Source: Bacteroidota bacterium (GTDB lineage: Bacteria > Bacteroidota > Bacteroidia > Chitinophagales > BACL12). Taken from it: a stretch of 64,000 nt of DNA. The position numbers and the translations under genes were made by a program. The stretch is taken from assembly GCA_016718035.1 (NCBI GenBank), contig JADKEK010000005.1, forward strand, positions 62,001 through 126,000, in the 5' to 3' direction. This document shows positions 10,127 through 20,212 of the stretch, in pieces; the stretch's first letter is position 1; every line of letters starts with the position of its first letter. The notes below the pieces were generated by a model that was not told the DNA's origin, ran no database searches, and saw only the letters and a program-made list of their open reading frames with translations.

Positions 10127-11724
10127 TTCTTGTTGTTCGTTTTACGTTGCATAAAATCACAAATATTAAGCATGGATAAAAAATTTGTCACATCATTGTC
10201 GATAGCCCATAATTTATTTAGTGATGTAATAAAACCTGAATGGCAAATTTATTGCGTCCGGCGTCTTTCGCTCTTTTTTCCAAGGCCAATGTTTGTTTAA
10301 CCACATCACTCAAGGGCTCCTTATAATGGGCTATCAGTAAGCCGGCAGAAATAGTAAACTCTTTTGTACCAGCTTTAATTTTTTTCCGTTGGATTAGAAA
10401 AGACAGCATCTGTTTCTTCTTATACCGGGTATTAAGTTCGTTGGTAATAATAAACGCCTTTTAGATTTAAAACCCCAAAAAATCTTCCCCTCCGGCATAA
10501 ATGTATTTCCCATCCAAGGCCTAATGCCTGATTCTGTTTTGAATATTTAATTAAAGCTGCTGAAAGTTTTGATTGGAAAATGTTCTAAATCCGATTTGTC
10601 AGATAAAAGAGCCCTGATAACCATTCACCCATGTTGTCTCCATCGGAAGCAAGCAATCCATAGTACAAATTTTACTTTCGTCTTTTGTTTTTTTATCTCT
10701 GAAATAAAATCATTATAATGCTGCCTTGCTACTTTAGCTGCAGCTTCTGCGGCATCGTCAGTATCAAATTTACCGAGGGTTTTAAAAACTTTTTTATTTA
10801 TATTTTCCTCAAAGTATAATTCATCGTTGGAATGACGCAGGTATTTCTTTGGTAAATTTTTCTGATTGTCATCTTTAGACCCTTCAACACGCCAAATGAA
10901 ATTATTTATTTCGTTGTTCAACTCCAATTTATCAAATAAGTGCATCAAACATATTTTAGTAGTACTGAATTGTTTATGCGCTTCGTTTTCATAAATTCTT
11001 TTTATGGCAGAAATTGTGCTTAAGCCTTCTCCTTCTTTAATCTCCCAAATTTTGTATGGTTTATCATCCGCGCTATTGCATACAATCACCTCCTCATTTG
11101 GAGGGTTGCTGTTCATAAATAATTTATTTGATACTTGATTTGTCCGATCTTCTTTTTCCGTTTTTCTATATAAAACTACATTGTTTTCCCCATCCAGATT
11201 ACATTTTCTGCCCACTTCGCCGATTACACCTTTTATCGTTACCTGATTAAATTTTTGTGATTGTTTGACTGCAACCATTTCCTTCTCAAGGTTGTTATAT
11301 ACTTCGTGGTAAGGTTTGTCACCAAGTTGTCCTGCAACACAATACACTTTAAAATAATTATCAAATTGTTGTTGAATTTTATTCGTTAAAGTTGAATTAG
11401 TATTTTTAACCAATTCATCTTTGAAATTTTCCAATTCAACCAATGATTGGGCTTTAAGGTCGTCAATTAATTGTTGCAATGTTTCCAGAGTGTTCACATC
11501 AATTTTACCGACAAACCGGTTTGGAATGGAATCAATTTTCTTGGGATCATCATAATTTTCATTTGGCATTATTATCTGCCCACCTTGGTTTTTAAAATAT
11601 AAAATTGCTCTCAAACACATTTTTGAAAGCATTTTACTTCCCGCGAACAAGTCGTGAGTGGTTCTAGCGAGGTAATAAATTTTCCGACCGGTCCAATTGA
11701 ATATATTATTATGTATTGACTCAT
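10111..11724 (-). pseudogene. cas10: Cas10/Cmr2 large subunit without HD domain, frame broken about 8 times
   Basis: Cas10 senses target RNA and, when its GGDD-type palm is active, makes cyclic oligoadenylates. The start is ATG 11724, overlapping the cmr1 stop as ATGA. Reframed, it reads IGPVGKFITS / ARTTHDLFAGSKMLSKMC at the N-terminus, so it begins at the first palm domain with no HD nuclease domain before it. Further on come YYGLLASDGDNMGEWLSG, KYIYAGGEDFLGFLNLK (GGED instead of GGDD) and FTISAGLLIAHYKEPLSDV. The end reads LWAIDNDVTNFLSML and stops at 10111. Breaks lie near 11670, 10668, 10612, 10580, 10510, 10472, 10458 and 10213. The C-terminal helical domain looks about 100 residues short. 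Domain order and motifs are clear; the exact frame is not. Confidence 0.85.
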
Positions 11725-12732
11725 GAATTTAATTCATTTAAGGAATCTATAAATATTTTGTTCGCGGTTGTATAATTTTCATCAAATTTTGTTGGTTTAA
11801 TCGGAAAGAAAATGATATAGCCTTTATATTGATTGTTAGTTTTAATTACTGTTAAAAATATGATTTTGAAAAAGCGTTCGATAGTAAATTTACTTTTTTT
11901 TTTATTTGCGGTGTAATGTATTGTCTCACTGAAGGTTTGTGTTCAAAATCGACATTCGATTTTGCTCGTTTATAAATGTAGCCAATTCAACTATTGCGTC
12001 ATACCAATTATTAAAAGGATTGTTGATGCATACTATCCTATTAACCTGATTTGAAATAACAATGTATTCGGACAAGGTATTACTAACAGGTATTAAAATA
12101 TCATTTAATGAAAATGCAAATGTGGGAGCGGGTGAAATTTGATTTATTGAAAATCTACCAAAACCATTTCTAGCTTTTGCACCTAAACCGCCAATTAAAC
12201 CAATTGCATATAATGCCTTAATAATATGTTGTTTTTCATTCTCGGCAACATTATTAAAGCTTAAAGCCAGCGTGAAAGTAGATCCTGGAGCCAGATAACC
12301 GCTTTCATTTTCATCATCATCACCTATACCATATGTGATATATTTAATTAAATTAATATTTCTCGATTTAATATATTCCTCTCTTGTGTTAAAATTTATT
12401 TTCCTTTTTTCATCCACTAAATAATTAGCTTTTAAACTATTGAATTCAAAATCTACATCAGAATAAGGAATTGATATTAGAACTTTGCTTCTGTTAGATT
12501 TCATTTCATCTTGAGCCCCATAACTACCGCCAAAAAGTTGCATTTCTCTTTTTCTTAATTCTGCTACACTAATTGAAGGATGCAATGCCCTCCACCAAAA
12601 CCTTAGTGCCGCTTTAATTGGCGGAACTCTTAACTCTGGTTGTCCTTTAATTGCATTCCCTAAAAACATCGGAGTAATTACTTCACACTCAAAAGTTACT
12701 GTTTCATATTTGGGATTAATATTTCTCTCCAT
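11721..12732 (-). CDS. cmr1: Cmr1, type III-B RAMP subunit, two frameshifts near the end
   Basis: Cmr1 sits at the 3' end of the crRNA-target duplex. The start MERNINPKYETVTFECEV leads to VITPMFLGNAIKGQPELR and PPIKAALRFWWRALHP, diagnostic of Cmr1, and LIGGLGAKARNGFGRF follows near residue 190. The intact frame stops at 11926. Adding one base at the ttt run 11936-11938 and one at the aaaaa run 11854-11858 restores NAFSKSYFLTVIKTNNQYKG and an end NKIFIDSLNELNS. The restored stop TGA overlaps the cas10 ATG by 4 bp, which supports the correction. Restored length is about 337 residues. It is the first gene of the core cmr operon. Confidence 0.88.
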
Positions 12733-13022
12733 TCTATTATTTTTAATTTATACACATAGCTTTCCAAATGGCTTTTTAGCGCCATCAGTAAACTTTTCTA
12801 TAAAACTTAAACTGTAGTTGGGTTGAACTTGGTAATGGGTTCGGTTAGTAAATCTAATTATTACAAGTATTAAAACCAAATTTTGAAGTTAAATTCACGG
12901 TAAACCGTTAACGGATTATAAACTAGGATAGCGAGACGGTAGTTTTTATCTAATTGATTATCAACATATTAGAAAATAATATTCAAATTGCTTAATTCAT
13001 AATTTATAAACATTCTAAATAC
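12733..13022 (-). other. Intergenic region upstream of cmr1 with a short open frame and a palindrome
   Basis: This 290-bp gap probably carries the cmr promoter, although I see no clear -7 box. A minus-strand frame at 12748-12879 (TTG start, about 43 codons) ends FIEKFTDGAKKPFGKLCV. It resembles a real gene tail but has no recognisable family. The near-palindrome TTCACGGTAAACCGTTAA lies at 12894-12911; a perfect version of it occurs at 42655-42672. Confidence 0.4.
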
Positions 13023-13811
13023 TCATTTTCCAAATGTGATATCGACGAAAAGATAAGTGGAAATGCGATTTTCTCTTAAAAAATTATTTATTAATTCGTT
13101 AGAATCATTATTAAATGAAGATTGTAATGGAATTTGAAGAAGATTATCTGTGGTTTCATTCCTAATTTTAATAAAAGTATTGTTAGGCCCAGTTGCATGT
13201 TGTATTTTCCCATTTTTGCAACTTAATATGCTAAAAATTATGTTATATATATTTTGATTTGATGCTCTTAAAAGTATCTTTAAATGCGATGTCGACCATG
13301 GTTTAAAAACTAAATGGTTGTTATGCATAAAATTATATGCTTCTTTGTGCCAAACACAAGAACTTCCATATGCATCGAATGGCGGGCACTCAAAACCAGA
13401 TGGGCCATTATTTAGAAACATTTCCCAAATGGCAATTTCATTTACCCATAAGTGTTGTAAATGTAGTTGTTTTGAAAAATGGGAAATATTGTGTTTGGAT
13501 TCTATTTGATCTCAAGTAACATTAGCGAGCACAGTGGATGTCGCCAAATCAAATATTTTGGGGTGTTTTGCCTCAAAAAGACCAATTTTATAATTATCAC
13601 CTGATTTAAAAATAATAATACCGTCGGAACCTGATTTTTGCTCTAATCCAGGTGGTAACGTCTGGCTATGTAAATGAACATTGGCGACCCTAAATAGCTC
13701 ATTCCTTAAATTAGAAGTAAAATTTGATATATAATCTCTTTCAGACACGATGCTGTTTTCATGTAATTGCTTTCTCATTTTCAGCATCAATTCTCGCAAA
13801 ATGAAAGGCAA
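13023..13811 (-). pseudogene. PD-(D/E)XK-type nuclease next to the cmr operon, interrupted by TGA
   Basis: Two open frames (13512-13811 and 13023-13421) are in the same frame, separated by one TGA at 13512-13514 and 30 further open codons. Together they give about 262 codons. The first half has SGSDGIIIFKSGDNYKIGLF then EAKHP, the D...ExK layout of a restriction-type nuclease core. The second half begins DQIESKHNISHFSKQ and contains GFECPPFDAYGSSCVWHKEA. Replacing TGA with TGG gives a natural T-W-D. No CARF domain is visible. It could be an ancillary type III nuclease or an unrelated restriction-like enzyme. It lies upstream of cmr1 on the same strand. Confidence 0.55.
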
Positions 13812-13979
13812 AATAGTCGGCTATTTCAAAACTTACAAACATTATATTAAATTTTCAATCAAATTTAATAAATATTTTTAGTTGAAAAAATTTGGCTACT
13901 TTAGTAGAATATAAGATTAATATAAAATAATAAAAAAAAATAAATAATATTTAAATTAATAAAAAAATTCCTTGCCTTA

Positions 13980-14791
13980 ATGGATCTACAAAAATTATTC
14001 TTCGATATGCAACAAGAAATGATTGCAAAAATAAACGTCAATAAAAATCATAAAAATCCAGGCGCGAAAGGCACCTCATTTGAATCTACGTGGATAAAAT
14101 GGTTCCGAAAGTACTTACCTGACCGATATAGCATTGATAGCGCTTTTATTATTGACCACATGGGAAATACTAGTCAGCAAATGGATATAGTAATTTACGA
14201 CACCTGGTATACACCTTTCATTTTAAGCAAAATAAGGTGCGATATATTCCTGCAGAGGGCGTTTATGCCGTTTTTGAAGTTAAACCGGATATAAAAGGTA
14301 ATGTAGGTAATAAATCATATATTGCTTATGCCGGTGAGAAAATTGAAAGCGTAAGGGTTCTGAAAAGAGGGGCTGCCAGCTATATTAATAGTGGTAAAAA
14401 GCAAGAACCCCGACCATTAACTAAAATAATTGGCGGAATATTATGCAACTGTAATGGATTTTCTCATAAAAATAATGCTAGTATTATTTCAAATTTAAAA
14501 AAGTTGGATAATTTTAAAAGCATTGATTTAGGGTGTATAGCGGATTATGGCAGTTTTTATATAGATTACTATCCTAAAGAAGAAATTACTGAAGCTGACG
14601 TTGAACCTTACTATAAATTTTATAGAAACAGGGAACTCCTTTCAATCCATTTTAGTAAACCGGATCATTCATTAGTAACCTTTGTAATTCAACTTACAAG
14701 ATATCTTCAACAAGCCATCGGAACAATACCCGCAATTAACCTAAACAATTATTTAGCCGCTATTGGCGAAAAGCTAGACGATGAATTATAA
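13980..14791 (+). CDS. DUF6602 family protein, one frameshift
   Basis: The N-terminal frame has NPGAKGTSFESTWIKWFRKY, LPDRYSIDSAFIIDHMGN and TSQQMDIVIYD. The C-terminal frame has RYIPAEGVYAVFEVKPDIKG and KIESVRVLKRGA. This order matches DUF6602, which has a nuclease-like core (D of MDIVIYD, then E and K of FEVK), although a nuclease role is inferred. Adding one A to the run at 14229-14232 joins the halves into about 270 residues. It is divergent from the nuclease gene to the left and convergent with the DUF4268 gene. Such proteins are common in defence islands. Confidence 0.72.
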
Positions 14792-14804
14792 ATTTTCACC
14801 CACT

Positions 14805-15736
14805 TCACTCCTTCTCCAAAAAATACCAAAACATTTTTTCTGTCAACTCAATTAATTGTTGGTGTTGTTTTGGCCATTCTGATTTATTTAGCGGGTCGTT
14901 TTCGTATAATCGAAGTATAATATTTTGTTTGTTGCGACCTGGTATAAAATCCCATTCAAGGGTGCTGCCAAATATAGCGATGGACTCCTCTTTGTATTTT
15001 TGCTCAAGGCTTTGATAAATTGCTGAAGCATTGTTACCTCTTAATATGTAAATAAGTCCTATTCTTTTATCTCGTGCATTTGCAAATAACCGCATCCGTC
15101 GCTCGCCACTGCCCCAGGTAATTATATTAAAATAGGTTGGTGATGGTTCACGCATTTTGTACGGTTTTGCTTCTTTATCCATCAGCGATTTTAAGGTTTG
15201 CCAATATTCAAGTTGGATTAAATTTGTATCGCTGTTAAGCTTGTTGCGGCTACTTCGTTGTAAATTTCTTGTCCAGTTATTTGGCTTTGATACTAATTTA
15301 AATTGAGGAGCCGGTAGCGAATCGCCAATTTTAAATACAGCAATTTCGACACCAAAAAAATTTATGTTTTGTTCAGTAATACTGTTTAACCAATCAAGCG
15401 TTGCCCGATGCTCTTCGGTAAATGTTTCGGCTATCAAATAATAGTAAATGTTTCAAGTCCTGCAGCATAGGTTAGCAATTGACCCAGATGTTTGTGGTCT
15501 GTTGACTCAAGTTGGTTTTCAATGAGCACCAAACTATCGTCTTCAAGATTTTTGCAAACAATATCTGCTCTATACGGCCCTACGGCTTCCTCTTTACTAA
15601 TCACCTCAATCTCTAAATTAATTGCATCTGCAAGTAGTGATATGTTTTCATTCTGTGCCAACCAAGGTGTGAAATTTCCCGCTTCATTTTTCCATATTTC
15701 ACGAAGCCTAACTTGTTGAAGTCTTGATAGCTGCAT
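14805..15736 (-). CDS. DUF4268 family protein, one frameshift
   Basis: The N-terminal frame reads LREIWKNEAGNFTPWLAQNE, YRADIVCKNLEDDSLVLIEN and HKHLGQLLTYAAGLE. The second reads FTEEHRATLDWLNS and NINFFGVEIAVFKIGDSLPA. This is the order of DUF4268 proteins, whose N-terminal half is an endonuclease-like fold (D of RADIV, E of IENQ). One missing base near 15434-15437 explains the break: a G on the coding strand would give TIIWIAETF, the usual family wording. Restored length is about 311 residues. It is a likely defence or restriction-associated gene; its substrate is unknown. Confidence 0.78.
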
Positions 15737-16031
15737 ACATTGAGTTATTTACCATAAATATATTTTATTTTGTTGTGATTGCACAACTTAATTACAAGGA
15801 AATCGCAATTATACAAACCCTTTAGGTATAAGCGTTAAATGGGTGTTTTTTGAATGATGAATTCTTATAGAAAACATCTTATAAAGTAGATTAAAGAAAA
15901 GTTAGGTTGCAATCATTAAAAAAAAGGAAATCATTACCCCTCTGATACAAAATTGGAGAGGTAATGATCCTGCGGTGGTTTTTTACTTAAAACGTAGTGT
16001 GAACTTATTAATTAAAAGCGTTCTATCTTTT
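15737..16031. terminator. Intergenic region with a probable terminator for the T9SS gene
   Basis: On the minus strand, ATCATTACC and its partner form a stem across 15930-15968, followed by a pyrimidine run ending in TTTTTTTT (about 15918-15926). It lies about 60 bp after the stop of the leftward gene that ends at 16032. The rest of the gap shows nothing notable. Confidence 0.6.
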
Positions 16032-17506
16032 TTACATCTTCACAAAACCCTTGGTTTCAAATATTCCCTCATTATTAATCAGTACGGTGTAAAATCCAAC
16101 CGGTAGTTGCTCTAAATCAATATCCAATTTATTGGCGGAAACATTTTGTGTGAACACCACTTGTCCGGTAGCGTTAATAATTTGAAGGTCAGTGTTTTCC
16201 TTTAATCCGGTAATGGTTAGCAATGCATTTGCCGGGTTTGGAAAACAATTAATATTATTAGTTGCTTCAACATTTTCGGGTAAGCGCAAATTAATTTCTG
16301 AATATTTGCTGATGGTTAAATAATACGATGTGCCATCGTTCGATAAAATTGAACAAACTACATCACCTAAAGAAGTTTCTCCTTTTACCTTTTCACCTTT
16401 AATATCATCAAGCTTTATGTAGCCGGAGCTTCCGGTTGTGGATTGATAACGCGAGATAAAAATATTATCTGCTGTTGTTCCAAATGCATACACATCGCCA
16501 TTTGATTCATCAAATAAAATATCGCTGCATGATTCGAAATTTCCGGGTGCTGCATTATTAATAGTTTTATTCCACAACACATTTCCTGCGGCATTCATTC
16601 TCCATATTTTAGCATTCCTTCCTGCGGCGCCATCCGTAACGTTGCCCGCAAAAGCCAGTCCGCCGCCAAGTGTATTGCCACTGGCACATACAACAGTTTC
16701 GCTTCCAGGTGTTGCTTCACCCACTCGTTTAGTCCATACAGCCTTACCGGTATTCGGATTTATTTTAATCACTGCAATATGATTATTCGCCCCAACATTA
16801 TCTTCCGATTGTGCAATACAAAAAACATTATTCGAGTTGTCTTTAACTAAATCAATTGGAAGATCATCTTTTCCCGGATATCCGGAAATTGTTTTTTTAT
16901 ACAATATTTCTCCGTTTTCATCTATGCGTGTCACTAATATGTCTGTATTTCCTCCATCAAAATAAGCTGTAAAAACTATATCCGTGAATTCAAAATTTAG
17001 CAGTTTGCTTGGATAAGTATCCTTGCCGGGCATATTAATTTCAATAAACTGCCCCTCAGAAAATTCATTGGTGATTTTATTATAAGTATGTTTTAATAAT
17101 AATGATGTCCATTTTCCGGTTGACGTATTTTTGCCTTCATGTAAACAAAAATGACGGTTTCCTCAACGAGGTTGTTATTTAAACAGTTCACATATGTGAA
17201 TTCTTCATAGAGTGCCGGTATTGCAGTTTCTACTTGTGCTATTCCATAAGTGTCAATATCCATTCTTATTAAACCAAAAATGGCATCCGCTTCATCGAAA
17301 AATGAAACATAGGTATGGTTGTCGACTACCTGCACAGCTTGCACTTCAGAAGTTAAATCCAAAACGGTCAAATCGGGATAAGTAACCGGCACACCATTGG
17401 TATCTAAAATTCCAACTCCGCTCGATTCGGGACTGGTGGTAAACCCGAACATACAAGAATCATCAGTATAGTCCATAAATCCGGTTCCGGTTGGGCCTAA
17501 TATAGC
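16032..17506 (-). pseudogene. T9SS type A secreted protein, 5'-truncated, one frameshift
   Basis: The C-terminus has the type IX sorting layout: INCFPNPANALLTITGL, VGFYTVLINNEG and a final KGFVKM. The body has repeated strands such as WKTINNAAPGN-like and NAKIWRMNAAGNVLWN, which suggest a beta-propeller. Frames 16032-17033 and 17093-17476 join if one base is added at ttttt 17128-17132 (AKNTSTGKWTSLLLKH). Upstream of 17476 the frame stays open (AILGPTGTGFMDYTDD) but runs into a repeat cluster at 17510, so the signal peptide and N-terminus are missing. The repeats appear to have replaced its 5' end. Confidence 0.65.
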
Positions 17507-17509
17507 GTT

Positions 17510-18090
17510 GGGGCGAAAGATTTTTCGCCCTTACGGGGTGGCTTGGGGTTTATAGATATGGATGGGAAGTTGGGGAGAAAGATTTTTCGCCCGTGCGGGA
17601 TGGGTGGGGTAGATAGATATGGATGGGTAGTTGGGGCGAAAGATTTTTCGCCCGTGCGGGGTGGGTGGGGTTTATGTGTGGATCTTCGAAATTTCCCTGC
17701 GGGAATGGTGGGGTAGATAGATATGGATGGATGTTGGGGCGAAAATTTTCGCCCGTACGGGTGGGGGTTACAGATATGGATGGGTGGCCTGGGGCGAAAA
17801 TATTTTGGGGTGTTTTTTAGTTCCATGGGGAATGTTTTCGGCCTAAAATTAGCGGCGCCCAAGTGGGGGATTTTATTTCATTGTTCCACGTGGAACGGTT
17901 GGTTATGGATTTAAATAAGGGGCCCATGTGGGGATGTCCATACGGGGTGGTTTTGGGTGTTTGATATGTCGGGGCGAAAAATATTTCGCCCAAGCGAATG
18001 TGATTTTAAATTATTGTTCCACGGGAACCATCAGCATGGATTTAAATAAGGGCGCCCACGTGGGGACGCCCATCGGGCCGAAAATGTTTT
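17510..18090. repeat. Cluster of GGGCGAAA...TTTCGCCC palindromic repeats
   Basis: At least seven copies or remnants of an inverted repeat (GGGGCGAAAGATTTTTCGCC) start near 17510, 17572, 17633, 17736, 17791, 17971 and 18076. The first three are spaced about 62 bp apart and share flanks of the form GATATGGATGGG. From 17820 on, two longer units alternate with parS-like palindromes and the phrase GGATTTAAATAAGGG. The region is much more GC-rich than its surroundings. Open frames here are translated repeats and not genes. Confidence 0.85.
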
Positions 18091-18138
18091 CGCCCCGACA
18101 TGTGAGGGAATTTTAAATTCAACGTTCCACGTGAAACA
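17882..18138. promoter_or_regulatory. Three parS-like palindromes upstream of mnmG
   Basis: TGTTCCACGTGGAACG (17882-17897), TGTTCCACGGGAACCA (18015-18030, one base lost in the centre) and CGTTCCACGTGAAACA (18123-18138) resemble the bacterial ParB site TGTTTCACGTGAAACA. Sites 1 and 3 keep the central CCACGTG. The similarity is seen in the sequence; binding by ParB is inferred. Confidence 0.55.
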
Positions 18139-18178
18139 TGGAAGAATTGTTACGGGCGTTAATACGCTTGTACTTAAT

Positions 18179-18186
18179 TATCTTTG
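18179..18186 (+). promoter_or_regulatory. -7 box of mnmG
   Basis: TATCTTTG matches the Bacteroidota -7 element TAnnTTTG and ends 7 bp before the chosen ATG, so the transcript would have a very short leader. Confidence 0.55.
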
Positions 18187-18193
18187 CATCAGG

Positions 18194-20056
18194 ATGTTCA
18201 AAGAATATGATGTTATAGTTGTGGGTGCCGGTCATGCCGGTTGCGAAGCTGCCGCTGCTGCCGCTAATATGGGGGCGAAGGTGATGCTTGTGACCATGAA
18301 CATGCAGACTATAGCCCAAATGAGTTGCAATCCCGCTATGGGAGGTGTGGCGAAAGGTCAGATAGTGAGGGAGATTGATGCATTGGGTGGGTATTCGGGG
18401 ATTGTGACCGATAAAAGTGCCATACAGTTTAGGATGTTAAACCTAAGTAAGGGACCAGCCATGTGGAGCCCAAGGGCTCAAAGTGACAGAATGATGTTTG
18501 CCGCAGAATGGAGATACATGCTGGAACAAAACAAAAATGTAGATTTTTGGCAGGATACTGTGGCCGGTTTGCTGATTAAGGATGGGAGAATTGCAGGGGT
18601 GCGGACAAGTCTGGGAATGGAAATACCATCTAAGGCAGTAGTGCTTACCAATGGAACTTTCTTAAATGGCCTAATACATATAGGAGAAAAAAACTTTGGT
18701 GGAGGTCGCGTTGCGGAAAAGGCTGCGACAGGTATCACCGAACAACTTATAAGTCTGGGATTTGAAAGCGGAAGAATGAAAACCGGAACTCCTCCCAGGG
18801 TAGATGGAAGAAGTTTGAACTACAATCTCATGGAGGAACAACTAGGGGATGAAGTTCCTCAGAAGTTTTCTTATACCGATACTAAGCCCTTGGCTAAACA
18901 AAGAAGCTGTTGGATTACCTATACTTCAGATGCAGTGCATGATGTTTTAAGAACAGGGTTCGACAGGTCACCAATGTATTCGGGAAGGATTAAAGGACCG
19001 GGTCCTAGGTATTGCCCTAGTATAGAAGATAAAATAGATCGTTTTGCTTCAAAAGAACGCCACCAAATATTCGTAGAACCGGAAGGTTGGAATACGGTGG
19101 AGGTATATATAAACGGTTTTTCTACCAGTCTGCCGGAAGAAGTTCAGTATGCGGCCTTAAAAAAAATACAGGGATTTGAGGATGTGAAGATGTTCAGACC
19201 GGGTTATGCTATTGAATATGATTACTTCCCACCGGTGCAATTAAACCATACGCTGGAGACAAGATTGATAAAAAACCTATTCTTCGCAGGTCAAATTAAT
19301 GGAACAACCGGGTATGAAGAAGCTGCATGTCAGGGACTAATGGCAGGTATAAATGCAGCCCTTTCTGTAGCTGAAAAAGCTCCTTTCCAAATAGACAGAA
19401 GTGAAGGGTATATAGGTGTATTGGTAGATGACTTAATTAATAAAGGCACCGAAGAACCATACAGGATGTTTACATCCAGAGCTGAGTATAGGGTGTTGTT
19501 GCGACAGGACAATGCAGATATTCGACTTACTCAAAAGTCGCACGCTATAGGACTGGCATCTGATGAGCGATTACATAGGGTGAATGAAAAGATTTCAGCT
19601 ACAGCAAAATTGATAGATTTCTTACGCAACCTTTCGGTAGATCCGGACCAGGTAAATGGCATGCTGGAGACAAAAGGTTCAACAGTAATTAAGCAAAAAA
19701 CTAAAGTCGGGCAGTTGCTAAGCAGACCACATATTGGGCTCAACGACTTAATTGGTTTAAACAAAAATCTCGATACCGAGTTGCTTCAATACGAAACTGA
19801 ATTTAGAGAGCAAGCTGAAATTTCAATAAAGTACGAAGGGTACATCTCTAAAGAAAAAGAACTCGTAGATAAAATGTTGCGTCTTGAAAATATCATCATT
19901 CACGATGCCATCAATTATCATCAATTACATTCCATATCATCTGAAGCAAGAGAAAAACTCAGTAAAATAAAACCCAAAACCCTTGGTCAGGCCAGCAGAA
20001 TAAGTGGCGTTTCACCAAGTGATATTGCGGTATTGATGATTCATATTGGAAGATAA
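18194..20056 (+). CDS. mnmG: MnmG (GidA), tRNA wobble-uridine modification enzyme
   Basis: MnmG, with MnmE, builds the carboxymethylaminomethyl group on U34 of certain tRNAs, using FAD. The start is MFKEYDVIVVGAGHAGCEAA at 18194; an upstream GTG at 18131 lies inside a parS-like site and is rejected. The FAD motif VGAGHAG is at residues 9-15. MSCNPAMGGVAKGQIV, GTPPRVDGRS, GPRYCPSIEDKI and TGYEEAACQGLMAG follow in the family order. The length of 620 residues is normal and the frame is intact. It stands alone behind its own promoter. Confidence 0.97.
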   Translation: MFKEYDVIVVGAGHAGCEAAAAAANMGAKVMLVTMNMQTIAQMSCNPAMGGVAKGQIVREIDALGGYSGIVTDKSAIQFRMLNLSKGPAMWSPRAQSDRMMFAAEWRYMLEQNKNVDFWQDTVAGLLIKDGRIAGVRTSLGMEIPSKAVVLTNGTFLNGLIHIGEKNFGGGRVAEKAATGITEQLISLGFESGRMKTGTPPRVDGRSLNYNLMEEQLGDEVPQKFSYTDTKPLAKQRSCWITYTSDAVHDVLRTGFDRSPMYSGRIKGPGPRYCPSIEDKIDRFASKERHQIFVEPEGWNTVEVYINGFSTSLPEEVQYAALKKIQGFEDVKMFRPGYAIEYDYFPPVQLNHTLETRLIKNLFFAGQINGTTGYEEAACQGLMAGINAALSVAEKAPFQIDRSEGYIGVLVDDLINKGTEEPYRMFTSRAEYRVLLRQDNADIRLTQKSHAIGLASDERLHRVNEKISATAKLIDFLRNLSVDPDQVNGMLETKGSTVIKQKTKVGQLLSRPHIGLNDLIGLNKNLDTELLQYETEFREQAEISIKYEGYISKEKELVDKMLRLENIIIHDAINYHQLHSISSEAREKLSKIKPKTLGQASRISGVSPSDIAVLMIHIGR

Positions 20057-20196
20057 TATATTGTGTCGTAAACAATTGATTTTCAATAATTTATAACAAT
20101 AATACGTAAATATTATCAAACCCCTTCCATTATTTTTTAAGTAAAAGATTTTCGAATAAACAATCACTTTGTCGTTACAGCCGTTAAGTGAATTTC

Positions 20197-20204
20197 TATC
20201 TTTG
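20197..20204 (+). promoter_or_regulatory. -7 box of the Ig-like lipoprotein gene
   Basis: TATCTTTG of the Bacteroidota TAnnTTTG type lies 8 bp before ATG 20213. A TTG at 20169-20171 may serve as the upstream element, at a rather long spacing. Confidence 0.5.
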
Positions 20205-20212
20205 CAACACCA

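Noticed and set aside
401..13811. Reassignment of TGA to tryptophan in this organism
   Set aside because: Many intact genes here end in TGA (for example tsaB) and encode Trp with TGG, so the two in-frame TGAs are local.
17497..18116. Several proline- or glycine-rich open frames on both strands
   Set aside because: They are translations of the GGGCGAAA palindromic repeat cluster.
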